Below, piece after piece: positions 32,401 to 39,455 of a DNA stretch of 64,000 bases. Position numbers and translations under genes: made by a program. Position 1 is the stretch's first letter, and each line of letters opens with the position of its first letter. The DNA is from Pseudoalteromonas xiamenensis (lineage in GTDB: Bacteria; Pseudomonadota; Gammaproteobacteria; Enterobacterales; Alteromonadaceae). The DNA is taken from NCBI RefSeq assembly GCF_030994125.1, contig NZ_CP099917.1:2560001-2624000 (forward strand). The letters run 5' to 3'. The notes under the pieces were generated by a model. It was not told the DNA's origin, searched no databases, and saw nothing but the letters and a program-made list of their open reading frames with translations.

Positions 32401-32495
32401 GCTCGATCTGTTCGGATATCATCACGGTATGAATACTTCAGATCGCCCAGCTTATCTATGAGCGCTTGTTCAATTTGTGCTTCTTTCGTTATCAT
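29409..32495 (-). CDS. hsdR: type I restriction-modification endonuclease subunit HsdR
   Basis: 1028-residue motor and nuclease subunit. The N-terminal PD-(D/E)XK nuclease has D in RYDVILLINGVPT and the ELK pair in VQIELKSYD. The superfamily 2 translocase has LLVMRPYQI, Walker A HTTGSGKT (274-281), FVVDRKDLDRQT, Walker B DECH (394-397) and the motif VI region GLIQAFSRTNRVLN. Block order and these sequences resemble EcoR124I, a type IC enzyme. No frameshift or internal stop. First gene of the operon; GGTAG lies upstream of ATG 32495. Confidence 0.95.
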   Translation of the reverse strand: MITKEAQIEQALIDKLGDLKYSYRDDIRTDRALKQNFRKKFEALNFVNLTDNEFERLYQDIITADVFEAAQTLRERGYFQREDGTPLHYTLVNIKDWCKNEFEVINQLRMNTDESNHRYDVILLINGVPTVQIELKSYDIVTRRAMEQIVDYKNDIGNGYTNTLMCFIQMFIVSNEHHTYYFANNRNEHFSFNADERFLPVYQLANENNRKISHLHDFADAFLAKCTLGQMISRYMVLVQSEQKLLVMRPYQIYAVEAIVDCIHEGRGNGYIWHTTGSGKTLTSFKASTLLKDNPDIEKCLFVVDRKDLDRQTREEFNKFQDGCVEENTNTETLVRRMLSEDYADKVIVTTIQKLGLALDENSKRNQSKLKEGKKTFKERLEPLRDKRIVFIFDECHRSQFGENHKAIKEFFPEAQLFGFTGTPIFEKNSTYTQIDGNVGSFKTTESIFEQELHHYTITHAIEDKNVLSFHIDFFGKHSASKQLADASNDEAEATVTRVTPPPRAVVQEILEKHDAVTNHRRFNAILATASINHAIEYFEEFKIQQELKASESEDYVPLNIACVFSPPAQLSDKDKEDSDLNTLARNVKDIQQLQEDLPQEKADNEVEPERKKQALIDIINSYNHQYSTNHTINEFDLYYQDVQQRIKDQQYDNADYPHKNKIDIVIVVDMLLTGFDSKYLNTLYVDKNLKHHGLIQAFSRTNRVLNDSKPWGNILDFRGQEKEVNEAIKLFSGKKEEGAEQVWLVDPAPVVVEKYKEAVDKLEVFMQKQGLACEPSEVTNLQGDAQRASFINHFKEVQKFKNQLEQYTELDDEQKVQVAETLPIDTLRGFKGAYLETAKDLKRKLDTNKGTGDLPEEVEQLEFEFVLFASALIDYDYIMGLIAKSTQGTSKQSMTRQQLIDLICSQANLMSERDELIAYIHSLPSGEALDVSQIHAGYQAFKMKKATNELNDMAIKHGLATESLQAFVDGIMGRMIFDGEKLGDLLEPLDLGWKERTKKELALMEDLVPYLHKLAQGREISGLAAYE

Positions 32496-32561
32496 TTTTT
32501 TGCTACCAAATACATAAATGAATAAATGCGTTATTACAACGACTTGTCTCGACGGTTTAGC

Positions 32562-32590
32562 ATTGTACCCTAACCGCTCCTATCTATGAA
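32562..32590 (-). promoter_or_regulatory. possible promoter of the hsd operon
   Basis: On the minus strand, TTCATA (32590-32585), 17 bases, then TACAAT (32567-32562), 67 bases before the hsdR start. The -10 is good and the -35 is weak. Confidence 0.35.
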
Positions 32591-32688
32591 TCGAATGGGG
32601 TGAATATAATCTTTGTACCAGATAAGGTCTGGGGAAATTTATTTTTATCAAGTAAAATTGTTGATGGTTTTATTACTCAATTTCCTTT

Positions 32689-32871
32689 TTACTTATTTGT
32701 TATGGCTTTTTGTTCTTCAATCCACTTTTCTAAATCGGTCCGCTTAAAGCGCCAACTCCCACCTACTTTAAAACCAGGAAGTTTACCTTCACTTGCTAGT
32801 CTATAGGTGGTCTTTTCATTTAGTTTTAGGTACAAGGCGACCTCTTGAATGGTCATTATTTCATCATTCAT
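32689..32871 (-). CDS. excisionase-family (MerR-like winged HTH) DNA-binding protein
   Basis: 60-residue protein almost wholly made of one excisionase/AlpA-type helix-turn-helix. The pattern is MTIQEVALYLKLNEKTTYRL, then GKLPGFKVGGSWRFKRTDLEKWI. The trailing WRFKRTDLEKWIEEQ is the usual wing and C-terminal helix. Such proteins act as recombination directionality factors or small regulators. It lies 193 bases before hsdR on the same strand, so it may control the restriction operon or be a leftover of the element that brought the island. No integrase gene is adjacent. Confidence 0.75.
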   Translation of the reverse strand: MNDEIMTIQEVALYLKLNEKTTYRLASEGKLPGFKVGGSWRFKRTDLEKWIEEQKAITNK

Positions 32872-33235
32872 GGGTGTTTCTCATGCATTGAATATGACTA
32901 GGATATGAGAAAATTACGGAAATTTCCATTGCCATTTTATTAATTACTTAAATATTAAGTCGTTAGCGGTTTTTAATTATTTTTTAGAAAATAATCACTT
33001 ACAAATTATGTCATTTTTTAAATGACAAAAAACATATTGGTTTTTGCCATTTATTATATTTTCAATATATTAAGTATTTAATTTTGTTTGGTATTTTTAG
33101 TTGGCGTTTGCGTTTCTTTGTTTATTCTTTAATCGTAAATATCGATTAGGATGCAAGTTGAAATGAGACAAATAAGTTACCTTTACGTTGGCTTTATTTA
33201 TTCCACGAAGATTGTTTAAGAGCTGGAAATAAAGC
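32872..33235. other. AT-rich divergent region between the HTH gene and the TnsA-like gene
   Basis: 364 bases, visibly much richer in A+T than the core genes, as expected of transferred DNA. It contains a perfect 7-base inverted repeat GTCATTT TTT AAATGAC (33010-33026), a possible binding site for the neighbouring HTH protein. No ORF is supported; a 63-codon frame on the minus strand (33097-33288) runs into the next gene and has no start signal. Confidence 0.45.
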
Positions 33236-33838
33236 ATGGGCAAGAGGCTTAAAAACGTAACACTAGCTAGGCAACGAAATTGGTACATCGCGCATAGAGA
33301 GAGTATCGAGTGGAATGATCTAATTTATGAACCATTTTGGCGCACCGAAGACATTCCAAGTTTTGGTGTGAAAACCAAAATACCACACTTTGAAATACCT
33401 TATCGTATCGTTCATTTACTTTCACAAAATGAGCTGTGGGCCTACTTAGAATTAATTCGTAATCCGCTTGTTATTGAAGTGTATGAGCAATATGCCTTCC
33501 CGCTTGAAGAAACCCTAGCATCAGCTGAATTTATTGGAGTTAAGCATCCTGTATATCCAGGTACAAAAACACCCATAATTCAAACAATTGATTTCATGTG
33601 TGATATGTATGATTTAGAAGCTGAAACAAGCTATCAAGCCGCATTTCCGGTGAAGCAACCGGAAGACGCCATACGTTATAGAACTGCTGAAAAGCTTGCT
33701 TTGCAAGAAGCTTTTTGCGTAACAAAAGGCATACATTATGAGCTTTTGTTAAGTGATAAATTACGAACCGTTAAGAGTGTTTCACTAGAGTGCTTATACA
33801 ATATTAGAAAAAATTGGCCAATAGAACTCTGTGGGTAA
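33236..33838 (+). CDS. solitary TnsA-like endonuclease domain protein
   Basis: 200 residues matching the N-terminal catalytic half of Tn7 TnsA, the restriction-enzyme-like subunit that cuts the transposon 5' ends. The RxVHLLS-type block (RIVHLLSQNELWAYLELIRN), IGVKHPVYPG and TIDF are shared with TnsA. The predicted catalytic residues are E72, D119 and K140, with spacing close to E63, D114 and K132 of TnsA. TEKL-type motif AEKLALQEAF follows. The protein stops near where the TnsA C-terminal domain, which contacts TnsC, would begin. No TnsB, TnsC or TnsD gene is present. It may be a truncated relic or a repurposed nuclease. Confidence 0.75.
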   Translation: MGKRLKNVTLARQRNWYIAHRESIEWNDLIYEPFWRTEDIPSFGVKTKIPHFEIPYRIVHLLSQNELWAYLELIRNPLVIEVYEQYAFPLEETLASAEFIGVKHPVYPGTKTPIIQTIDFMCDMYDLEAETSYQAAFPVKQPEDAIRYRTAEKLALQEAFCVTKGIHYELLLSDKLRTVKSVSLECLYNIRKNWPIELCG

Positions 33839-33882
33839 ACTTAATTGTTCTAAGTTGCTCTTACGGGCAAACTTTATTGTCG

Positions 33883-34011
33883 CTACACAAACGTGTGTTT
33901 TTTAATCAAGTCACGGTAATCATGTGAGTAATACTCGCAGCCGCGATCACGATGAACGATTACTTTTTTGTCAGTGTACAATGAAAGAAATCGCGATAAC
34001 ATCCGCTCTTG
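33883..34011 (-). mobile_element. fragment of an IS3-family transposase (OrfB)
   Basis: On the minus strand a 42-codon open stretch reads LSLYTDKKVIVHRDRGCEYY, then SHDYRDLIKKH and a stop. IVHxDRGxxYxSxxYRxLI is the region around the second catalytic Asp of IS3-family integrase-type transposases. Stops precede and follow, so this is only a remnant. Terminal repeats are not recognisable. Confidence 0.6.
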
Positions 34012-34092
34012 TTATTTTATTACCACCTTTTTTTGTCTCCCCTCTGCACTCATTCTGAGGGGCACGGGAAAGTGAATTTAGTCAGTAAGTTA

Positions 34093-34110
34093 GGTGCTGT
34101 AAGCAGCACC
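34093..34110. terminator. hairpin downstream of the LysR gene
   Basis: GGTGCTG TAAG CAGCACC, a perfect 7-base stem with a 4-base loop, 13 bases beyond the LysR stop. No strong T-run follows on the minus strand, so terminator function is uncertain. Confidence 0.4.
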
Positions 34111-34122
34111 GTTTGCTTCGTT

Positions 34123-34980
34123 TTAATTAAATAAGATAATTTTGAATGCAGTTGCAGCGGCCGATAGTGGGCGGAGGGGAAGCTCAAGTAGGTATAGCGA
34201 ACGCGTGCTTGCATTCAAAGTCGTGACCGGTTGAATGCGGCCGAGTTCCGCGAGTTCTTTGCAAACAACATTGGGTAAATACGCGGCCCCCAAACCAAAT
34301 GAAACTGCTTGGGCAATGGCTTCATTACTGCCAAGCTCAATAGTTGAATGAATTTGCCATTGCTGGGATTGGATAAACTGTTCTGTGACGTCGCGCGTAC
34401 CCGACCCCTGTTCGCGAAGTAACCATGTACATTGTGTGGGAGAAAACGTCGTGTTGCTTTTAATCCACAGTCCCATGGCCTCTTCCTGCCACGGTGTGAT
34501 CGTCAGCGAGTCACGCTCCGGTTTTCCTTCAACCAGCGCCAAATCAAGTTGACCATCTAGCATGGCCTCTTCTATGTCATGTGTATTATGCACCACCATA
34601 TTGATGTGGATATTTGGGTATTGTTCTTTAAACTCGGCGAGATAGGGGATCAACCAATAACCCGCGACGGTGGTACTTGCTCCGAGTGTTAGCGTCCCTT
34701 TACCTAATTGCTTGACGGCATCAATGTCTTTAAGTGCGGACTTTTCAATCGCGAATATGCCTCTGGCATGTTGATAAAGTAATTCTCCACTTTCAGTGAG
34801 CACGATAGTGCCACTTCGATTAGAACGGTCAATGAGCGTTGTATCGAGCAAATGCTCCAGTTCTTTGACGGCTTTTGAAACCGCCGGCTGGCTAATACAC
34901 AATAAGGTGGCTGCTTTCGTGAAACTATTGTTCTGAACCACTTCGAAATACAAGCGCAGTAGATGTAGGTTTAATTGCAT
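34123..34980 (-). CDS. LysR-family regulator, divergent from yeiH-like gene
   Basis: 285 residues. The winged HTH begins LHLLRLYFEVVQNNSFTKAA and continues ISQPAVSKAVKELEHLLD; a periplasmic-binding-protein-like effector domain fills about 90-285. It is divergent from the YeiH gene with 95 bases between start codons, the classic arrangement in which a LysR protein controls its neighbour and itself. The inducer is unknown; YeiE, the regulator beside yeiH in E. coli, is the natural comparison. Confidence 0.9.
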   Translation of the reverse strand: MQLNLHLLRLYFEVVQNNSFTKAATLLCISQPAVSKAVKELEHLLDTTLIDRSNRSGTIVLTESGELLYQHARGIFAIEKSALKDIDAVKQLGKGTLTLGASTTVAGYWLIPYLAEFKEQYPNIHINMVVHNTHDIEEAMLDGQLDLALVEGKPERDSLTITPWQEEAMGLWIKSNTTFSPTQCTWLLREQGSGTRDVTEQFIQSQQWQIHSTIELGSNEAIAQAVSFGLGAAYLPNVVCKELAELGRIQPVTTLNASTRSLYLLELPLRPLSAAATAFKIILFN

Positions 34981-35075
34981 AACTAATTGTAATGGAGTAA
35001 TGAAATTAATGTATTGGAGTTATGTTGCGTCATTTTTTAAAGTGATTGCAAGTTTTAATTACCGCTGAATTTTCC

Positions 35076-36110
35076 ATGCCTACGCTCCTCGACAAACTAG
35101 CTCAACCTGCCCGTAATGAATTGCTCCTGTACAAGCTTAAAGGGGTCGTGATCGTGTTGGTGTTGGCTCTTATCTCACAGTGGCTAGGGGGCTGTAAACT
35201 CACTACGTCGTTGGGACTTGGTTCTCTCACCTTAGGTATTGGGCTTGGTGTCATGATTGGTAATACACTCCTTCACACGCTATCAGCCCCTGTTTTGGAC
35301 GGTGTGGATTTTGCCAAGGGCCCGTTACTGCGTTTGGGCGTTGTACTTTTTGGTCTGCGTCTTACGTTTTCAGATATTGCGGATGTCGGGGTGGTTGGTG
35401 TGGTCATCGATATTGTGGTGGTGGTCAGCATTCTTTGCCTTGCGATGCTCATTGGGCGAAAAGCGCTGGGGCTTGATGCGCAAACGTCGTTGTTGATAGG
35501 TGCAGGCAGTGCTATTTGCGGTGCGGCTGCTATTCTGGCTACGGAACCCGTCGTTAAAGGCGCGCCACATAAAGTGTCTGTTGCAATCGCGACGGTGGTA
35601 ACATTTGGATCGCTTAGTTTGTTTGTTTACCCCGCAACCTATCATGCACTGTCGTTAACGGATACTCAATTCTCACTATTTGTCGGTGCTACCGTACACG
35701 AAGTCGCACAGGTGGTGGCTATCGGTTCTTCAATTAGCGAACATGTTGCAGACATGGCGGTAGTCGAAAAAATGGTACGAGTTATGTTGCTGGCGCCGGT
35801 ATTAATGGTGCTTTCAAGTATCGTCGGACGAAGTACAGGGGATGAAACGAGAAAAGTGGTCATTCCTTGGTTCGCTTTTGTGTTCATTGCCGTATGCGCG
35901 GTCAATTCTCTGGATTTTGTGTCCGATTTGCTTCGTTCATGGTTATTAATGGTCGATCAAATATTACTGACGATGGCAATGGTAGCGTTGGGGCTGAGAA
36001 CCAACCTTCGCGCTGTCTGCCAAGTAGGTAAAAAACCTTTTTTACTTGCTGCTGTGTTATATGGCGTTTTACTTTGTGGAGGACTCGTACTTGTCCAGTT
36101 TGCTCAATAG
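35076..36110 (+). CDS. YeiH/UPF0324 family membrane transporter
   Basis: 344-residue inner-membrane protein with about ten hydrophobic spans. Motifs LGVVLFGLRLTFSDIADVG, GAGSAICGAAAILATEP and GATVHEVAQVVAIG are typical of UPF0324, members of which have been proposed to export or take up sulfonates or sulfite-related ions. Function here is not known. I prefer ATG 35076 (MPTLLDKLAQPARNE); a TTG at 35046 would add ten residues, and neither has a clear Shine-Dalgarno. Confidence 0.88.
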   Translation: MPTLLDKLAQPARNELLLYKLKGVVIVLVLALISQWLGGCKLTTSLGLGSLTLGIGLGVMIGNTLLHTLSAPVLDGVDFAKGPLLRLGVVLFGLRLTFSDIADVGVVGVVIDIVVVVSILCLAMLIGRKALGLDAQTSLLIGAGSAICGAAAILATEPVVKGAPHKVSVAIATVVTFGSLSLFVYPATYHALSLTDTQFSLFVGATVHEVAQVVAIGSSISEHVADMAVVEKMVRVMLLAPVLMVLSSIVGRSTGDETRKVVIPWFAFVFIAVCAVNSLDFVSDLLRSWLLMVDQILLTMAMVALGLRTNLRAVCQVGKKPFLLAAVLYGVLLCGGLVLVQFAQ

Positions 36111-36251
36111 ATAAGGCACATACCTTGAATACGTGTTTATTATCGCTATGACTGACTAAAAATCGATGGATCTGTTTTCAATTGTGAGCCAGGACGAGCG
36201 TTGCGCCGACCCAAGTGAACCTCTGTTTGCTTATTCAAACATAATTGAGAA

Positions 36252-37088
36252 TTACGTCGCGTTCGGTTCGTAACAATATTCACCGGCTTCAAAACGCACG
36301 GGTTCACGGTAAAGTATGGTATTGACGAAATGGGTGAACGCTTGCTGCCCCATCGTTTCTTCGGATGTAAGAAAGTGATTTAATTGTTGTCGGTGCTGTA
36401 TCCACGTCGGACTAAAATTTGGATACGTTTCAATGAGCGAGGCTTTTCTAAACTCAAAATAAATCGTACGACGATAGCTATCCTGTGTTTGTGGGAGAGA
36501 ACGATGGACGAGATTTACGTTGTGAATAACCACATCTCCAGCGTCAGCTTCGACGTCCGACGACGTAACGGTTCCTTTCCTTAACGCGTTCTTGTAATCG
36601 CATACAGACTGGTCATTTATATGTGACGCAGATAGTACTTCCAGCGCACCTTGACCTGCTTGTGAATCATCAAGGTAAATCCCAACTGTTACCACGAAAT
36701 CCTCTCTTGCCGCATTCATATCTCGATGCCAGTCAAATCCGTGGATATCGAGAGGGTGTTTGACCACTAAGGATTCATAAACTGAAAGTACAGGTGTGGT
36801 GCATAGTTGCTCAATCACAGCCTGTAATGAGGATTGTGCTAACGAAATTCCAAGCTTAGGCTGAAACTGAAACAAGTTGTTGATGCGGGTGAGATACTGT
36901 TGTGTACCTCTTTTACCAAGGGCGATAGCGGGCAATTCATCTGGCGATAACGGGGATTGCGTTTTCTTTGCAATTAAGTCGGCACTGAGTTGTTGCAAGT
37001 GGCTTAGTAACTGCGGTGATATCGCGTTTTTCAGGACGAGAAACCCTTTTTCGACGAAGTGGGTTCGCTGGGCATCACTTAATATCAT
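36252..37088 (-). CDS. phytanoyl-CoA dioxygenase (PhyH) family protein
   Basis: 278-residue Fe(II)/2-oxoglutarate-dependent oxygenase. The metal-binding HxD is in [14 protein letters not shown], and the distal His with the 2-oxoglutarate Arg are in [20 protein letters not shown]. The jelly-roll core fits the family. The substrate cannot be told; PhyH members hydroxylate lipids, osmolytes such as ectoine and many secondary metabolites. Its ATG overlaps the stop of the VF530 gene (ATGA), so the two are translationally coupled. Confidence 0.85.
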   Translation of the reverse strand: MILSDAQRTHFVEKGFLVLKNAISPQLLSHLQQLSADLIAKKTQSPLSPDELPAIALGKRGTQQYLTRINNLFQFQPKLGISLAQSSLQAVIEQLCTTPVLSVYESLVVKHPLDIHGFDWHRDMNAAREDFVVTVGIYLDDSQAGQGALEVLSASHINDQSVCDYKNALRKGTVTSSDVEADAGDVVIHNVNLVHRSLPQTQDSYRRTIYFEFRKASLIETYPNFSPTWIQHRQQLNHFLTSEETMGQQAFTHFVNTILYREPVRFEAGEYCYEPNAT

Positions 37089-37402
37089 AAAGTCCCTTTA
37101 ACCAAATTGAGCACTACTATTCCTTGTTTGATGAGTGCGTAATCATCCTTTTTAAGCGTCACGCTATCCCAAATAGAGCTTGGTTTATTAGCAAATGTTT
37201 CAATGTAGAGTGCTTCAACTTTGTCACGAGCCCATTGTGTTTTACGCAAAAATTTCAGCGATGATTTAATAGATGGATCGTTATAAAAGCAGTTTAAGTT
37301 GATGCGTTCATACAACCCTGACCATTGATAATGTTCGACCAAGGATGTCAGAATTTTTTCGAGTGTAAGACCATGCAATGGGTTGTTCGGTTGTTTATCC
37401 AC
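37085..37402 (-). CDS. VF530 family DNA-binding protein
   Basis: 105 residues. [20 protein letters not shown], then [20 protein letters not shown], is the VF530 domain, whose structure was solved for a Vibrio fischeri protein and which is annotated as DNA-binding. The domain ends near residue 70; the remaining 35 residues are family-variable. The start is a GTG at 37402 preceded by AGGTG. It leads a two-gene unit with the PhyH gene. Confidence 0.85.
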   Translation of the reverse strand: MDKQPNNPLHGLTLEKILTSLVEHYQWSGLYERINLNCFYNDPSIKSSLKFLRKTQWARDKVEALYIETFANKPSSIWDSVTLKKDDYALIKQGIVVLNLVKGTL

Positions 37403-37746
37403 TTGTGTACACCTGTTTGACTTCTAAAAAGGGCGTTGCAAATAAAGTGCTATGTTAGCAAATGGGGAGAGATCACGACATAAAAAAAGAGCTCAAGAAG
37501 AGCTCTACAAATTGTTAAGTTACTATGTAAACAAATGGGGAGTATGTCAACGCGAGTACTATCTCAATATCATGTTTCGCTTGTATTACTCTTTTTTGAA
37601 ACATTTAAGTCACCATCTTTCATTGGAGACAAGGTGTTCCTAATTTAAATAATTTGCAGATGAGTCTATTAAATTTATTTTTAATTGGTGGTTTTTTCGT
37701 CGATTGAACTACGCTAATAAGGGTAATCAACATAAGGAGTAATTCC
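37403..37746. other. gene-free stretch before the PstS-like pseudogene
   Basis: 344 bases. A stem AGAGCTC AAGAA GAGCTCT lies at about 37487-37506 without a good T-run. A 63-codon frame at 37452-37643 has no ribosome site and a composition unlike a protein, so I do not call it. The promoter of the downstream pair must lie here but no convincing boxes are seen. Confidence 0.4.
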
Positions 37747-38150
37747 ATGAAACGCTTACTCTTTGCCGCTACAATTTTATTTTCTGCAACTACGATAGCA
37801 GAAGTGGCAATCATCGTTCATCCATCCAATAGCAATACCTTCAGTGATTCTGACTTAAAAAATCTCTACCTTGGCAAGAAAAAAACCTTTCCTGACGGTT
37901 CGGAAGCCATCCCGCTTAATTTAGAAGAGGGGGAGAGGGTCGAACATACTTCAATCAAACCGCACTTGAAAAAAGTGATGCACAATTAAAAGCGTATTGG
38001 TCCAAACTCGTTTTTACGGGTAAAGGAACGCCACCAAAAGAAGTTACGCAAGACGAAATGGTGAAGTTGGTGTCTTCAAATCCGAGCACTATTGGCTATG
38101 TTGACGCGTCTGCGATAAGCGATGCGGTTAAAGTCATCAAGAAGTACTAG
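37747..38150 (+). pseudogene. PstS-like periplasmic phosphate-binding protein, frameshifted
   Basis: The first frame gives MKRLLFAATILFSATTIAEV, a signal peptide, and then HPSNSNTFSDSDLKNLYLGK up to about 37945. From 37947 the family sequence continues two frames on: YFNQTALEKSDAQLKAYWSK, then FTGKGTPPKE and NPSTIGYVDASAI, ending at TAG 38148-38150. The shift equals one missing base (or two extra) near 37941-37946. Restored, it would be about 134 residues, the length of short PstS-like proteins. A good AAGGAG precedes the start. It is either a recent pseudogene or a sequencing error. It probably forms a unit with the porin gene that follows. Confidence 0.85.
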
Positions 38151-38162
38151 GAGTTGCAACCA

Positions 38163-39413
38163 ATGAAAACGAAGTTGAGTTTATTTTTCTGCGTATTACT
38201 TGGCTTTTTATCTATCGCAGCAAAGGCTGAAATTCAGTTTAGTGGTTATGGTTCAATAGTTGGTGGTAAGGTCATTAGTGGGGAAGAGGACCCGAGTGGC
38301 GAAATCGAATTCCCTGTCGACTTTTACGATTACGCTTTTTACACCGAGGACTTTAAATTAAAACCCGAAACCATGATTGCGCTGCAGGCGCGGATGGATG
38401 TAACGGATGGCTTGGTATTTACTGGGCAGCTGGTAGCAAAGGGTGCCGATGACTTTAAACCTGATATTGATTGGCTGTACCTCACTTACAATATTAATGA
38501 CGATTGGTATGTCATGGCTGGGCGTCGAAACTTACCGATGTATTACTTTTCCGAGTACATGGAAGTTGGCTACGCGTATCCATGGATCCGACCGCCAGCA
38601 AACTTATATTGGTGGGAGATCACTCAATTTAACGGTCTGACGGTTGCGCACCAAATGAATTGGAGTGATTGGACGGCAACCGTCAGTATGTTCGCAGGAC
38701 GTGAAGAGCGAGAGGACATCCGTTCACATGACTACTGGCGAAACCGCGGCGGGTACTATTTCCCACCGGAAGGTACCTATATCTCAGGTACGGCAGACGT
38801 CACGTGGAGTGATATTTTGGGGGTAAATCTAAATGCTTCTAATGATTGGATTGACCTTCGTTTTTCCTATTTCACGACACAATATGAAACGTTCGCCGAT
38901 GTTTTCTTCCGCGACGAAATTGACACCGATGGCGATGGTATTCCAGATAAAGTGATTGAGCGTTCGCGAAACGAAGATGGTACGCCTATTCGTTCAGGCT
39001 CTTGGGACGTGACGAAGTTTGATCTCGAATTCTTGGGGTTGAGTGGTAGTTTTAATTTCGATTTCGCCACGCTTCTCTTTGATTACAATTTGGTGAAATA
39101 TGACGACGCGTATTCCTTTGAATTTCCTACTTACCTAATCACTGCAATCTATAACCATGATACATGGCAGCCTTATATCGGCTACACAAAGGCGGCTGGT
39201 AAGATTAAAAAGGATTTTGATGGTTTTGGGACAGGAGACGCGGAAGAACATCGTATGATCACGGTTGGTATCCGTTACAACTTCCACCCAAATGCGTCAC
39301 TAAAACTGCAATTGGATGATTTCAAAGATCAAGGCGACCGATCGCCATGGTATGACTTTAGTTACCACAATGACGCAAAATTGTTGAGTGTGGGCGTAGA
39401 CTTTGTTTTCTAA
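38163..39413 (+). CDS. outer-membrane porin-like beta-barrel protein
   Basis: 416 residues with a signal peptide (MKTKLSLFFCVLLGFLSIAA, cut near AKA|EIQF). It continues as alternating beta-strand sequence, and ends in VGVDFVF, a C-terminal phenylalanine typical of outer-membrane barrels. Early GYGSIVGG and ALQARMDVTDGLVFTGQLVA blocks resemble gammaproteobacterial porins. A D-rich stretch DTDGDGIPD (254-262) resembles calcium-binding loops and lies in a probable extracellular loop. ATG 38163 has AGGAG nine bases upstream; a TTG at 38154 is too close to it. Pairing with a phosphate-binding-like gene suggests anion uptake, which is inference. Confidence 0.85.
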   Translation: MKTKLSLFFCVLLGFLSIAAKAEIQFSGYGSIVGGKVISGEEDPSGEIEFPVDFYDYAFYTEDFKLKPETMIALQARMDVTDGLVFTGQLVAKGADDFKPDIDWLYLTYNINDDWYVMAGRRNLPMYYFSEYMEVGYAYPWIRPPANLYWWEITQFNGLTVAHQMNWSDWTATVSMFAGREEREDIRSHDYWRNRGGYYFPPEGTYISGTADVTWSDILGVNLNASNDWIDLRFSYFTTQYETFADVFFRDEIDTDGDGIPDKVIERSRNEDGTPIRSGSWDVTKFDLEFLGLSGSFNFDFATLLFDYNLVKYDDAYSFEFPTYLITAIYNHDTWQPYIGYTKAAGKIKKDFDGFGTGDAEEHRMITVGIRYNFHPNASLKLQLDDFKDQGDRSPWYDFSYHNDAKLLSVGVDFVF

Positions 39414-39424
39414 CTTGCTTGTTC

Positions 39425-39453
39425 AGGGAGTACAATTGAGGTACTCCCTTTTC
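39425..39453 (+). terminator. terminator after the porin gene
   Basis: AGGGAGTAC AATTGAG GTACTCCCT hairpin followed by TTTTC. Confidence 0.85.
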
Positions 39454-39455
39454 TC

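Noticed and set aside
32600..32806. 68-codon plus-strand ORF
   Set aside because: It is largely the antisense of the excisionase-like HTH gene and lacks a start signal.
33236..34011. A functional Tn7-like transposon
   Set aside because: Only a TnsA-like catalytic domain is present; no tnsB, tnsC, tnsD or recognisable ends.
37452..37643. 63-codon plus-strand ORF
   Set aside because: No ribosome site, unusual composition and no recognisable motif; it overlaps a hairpin.
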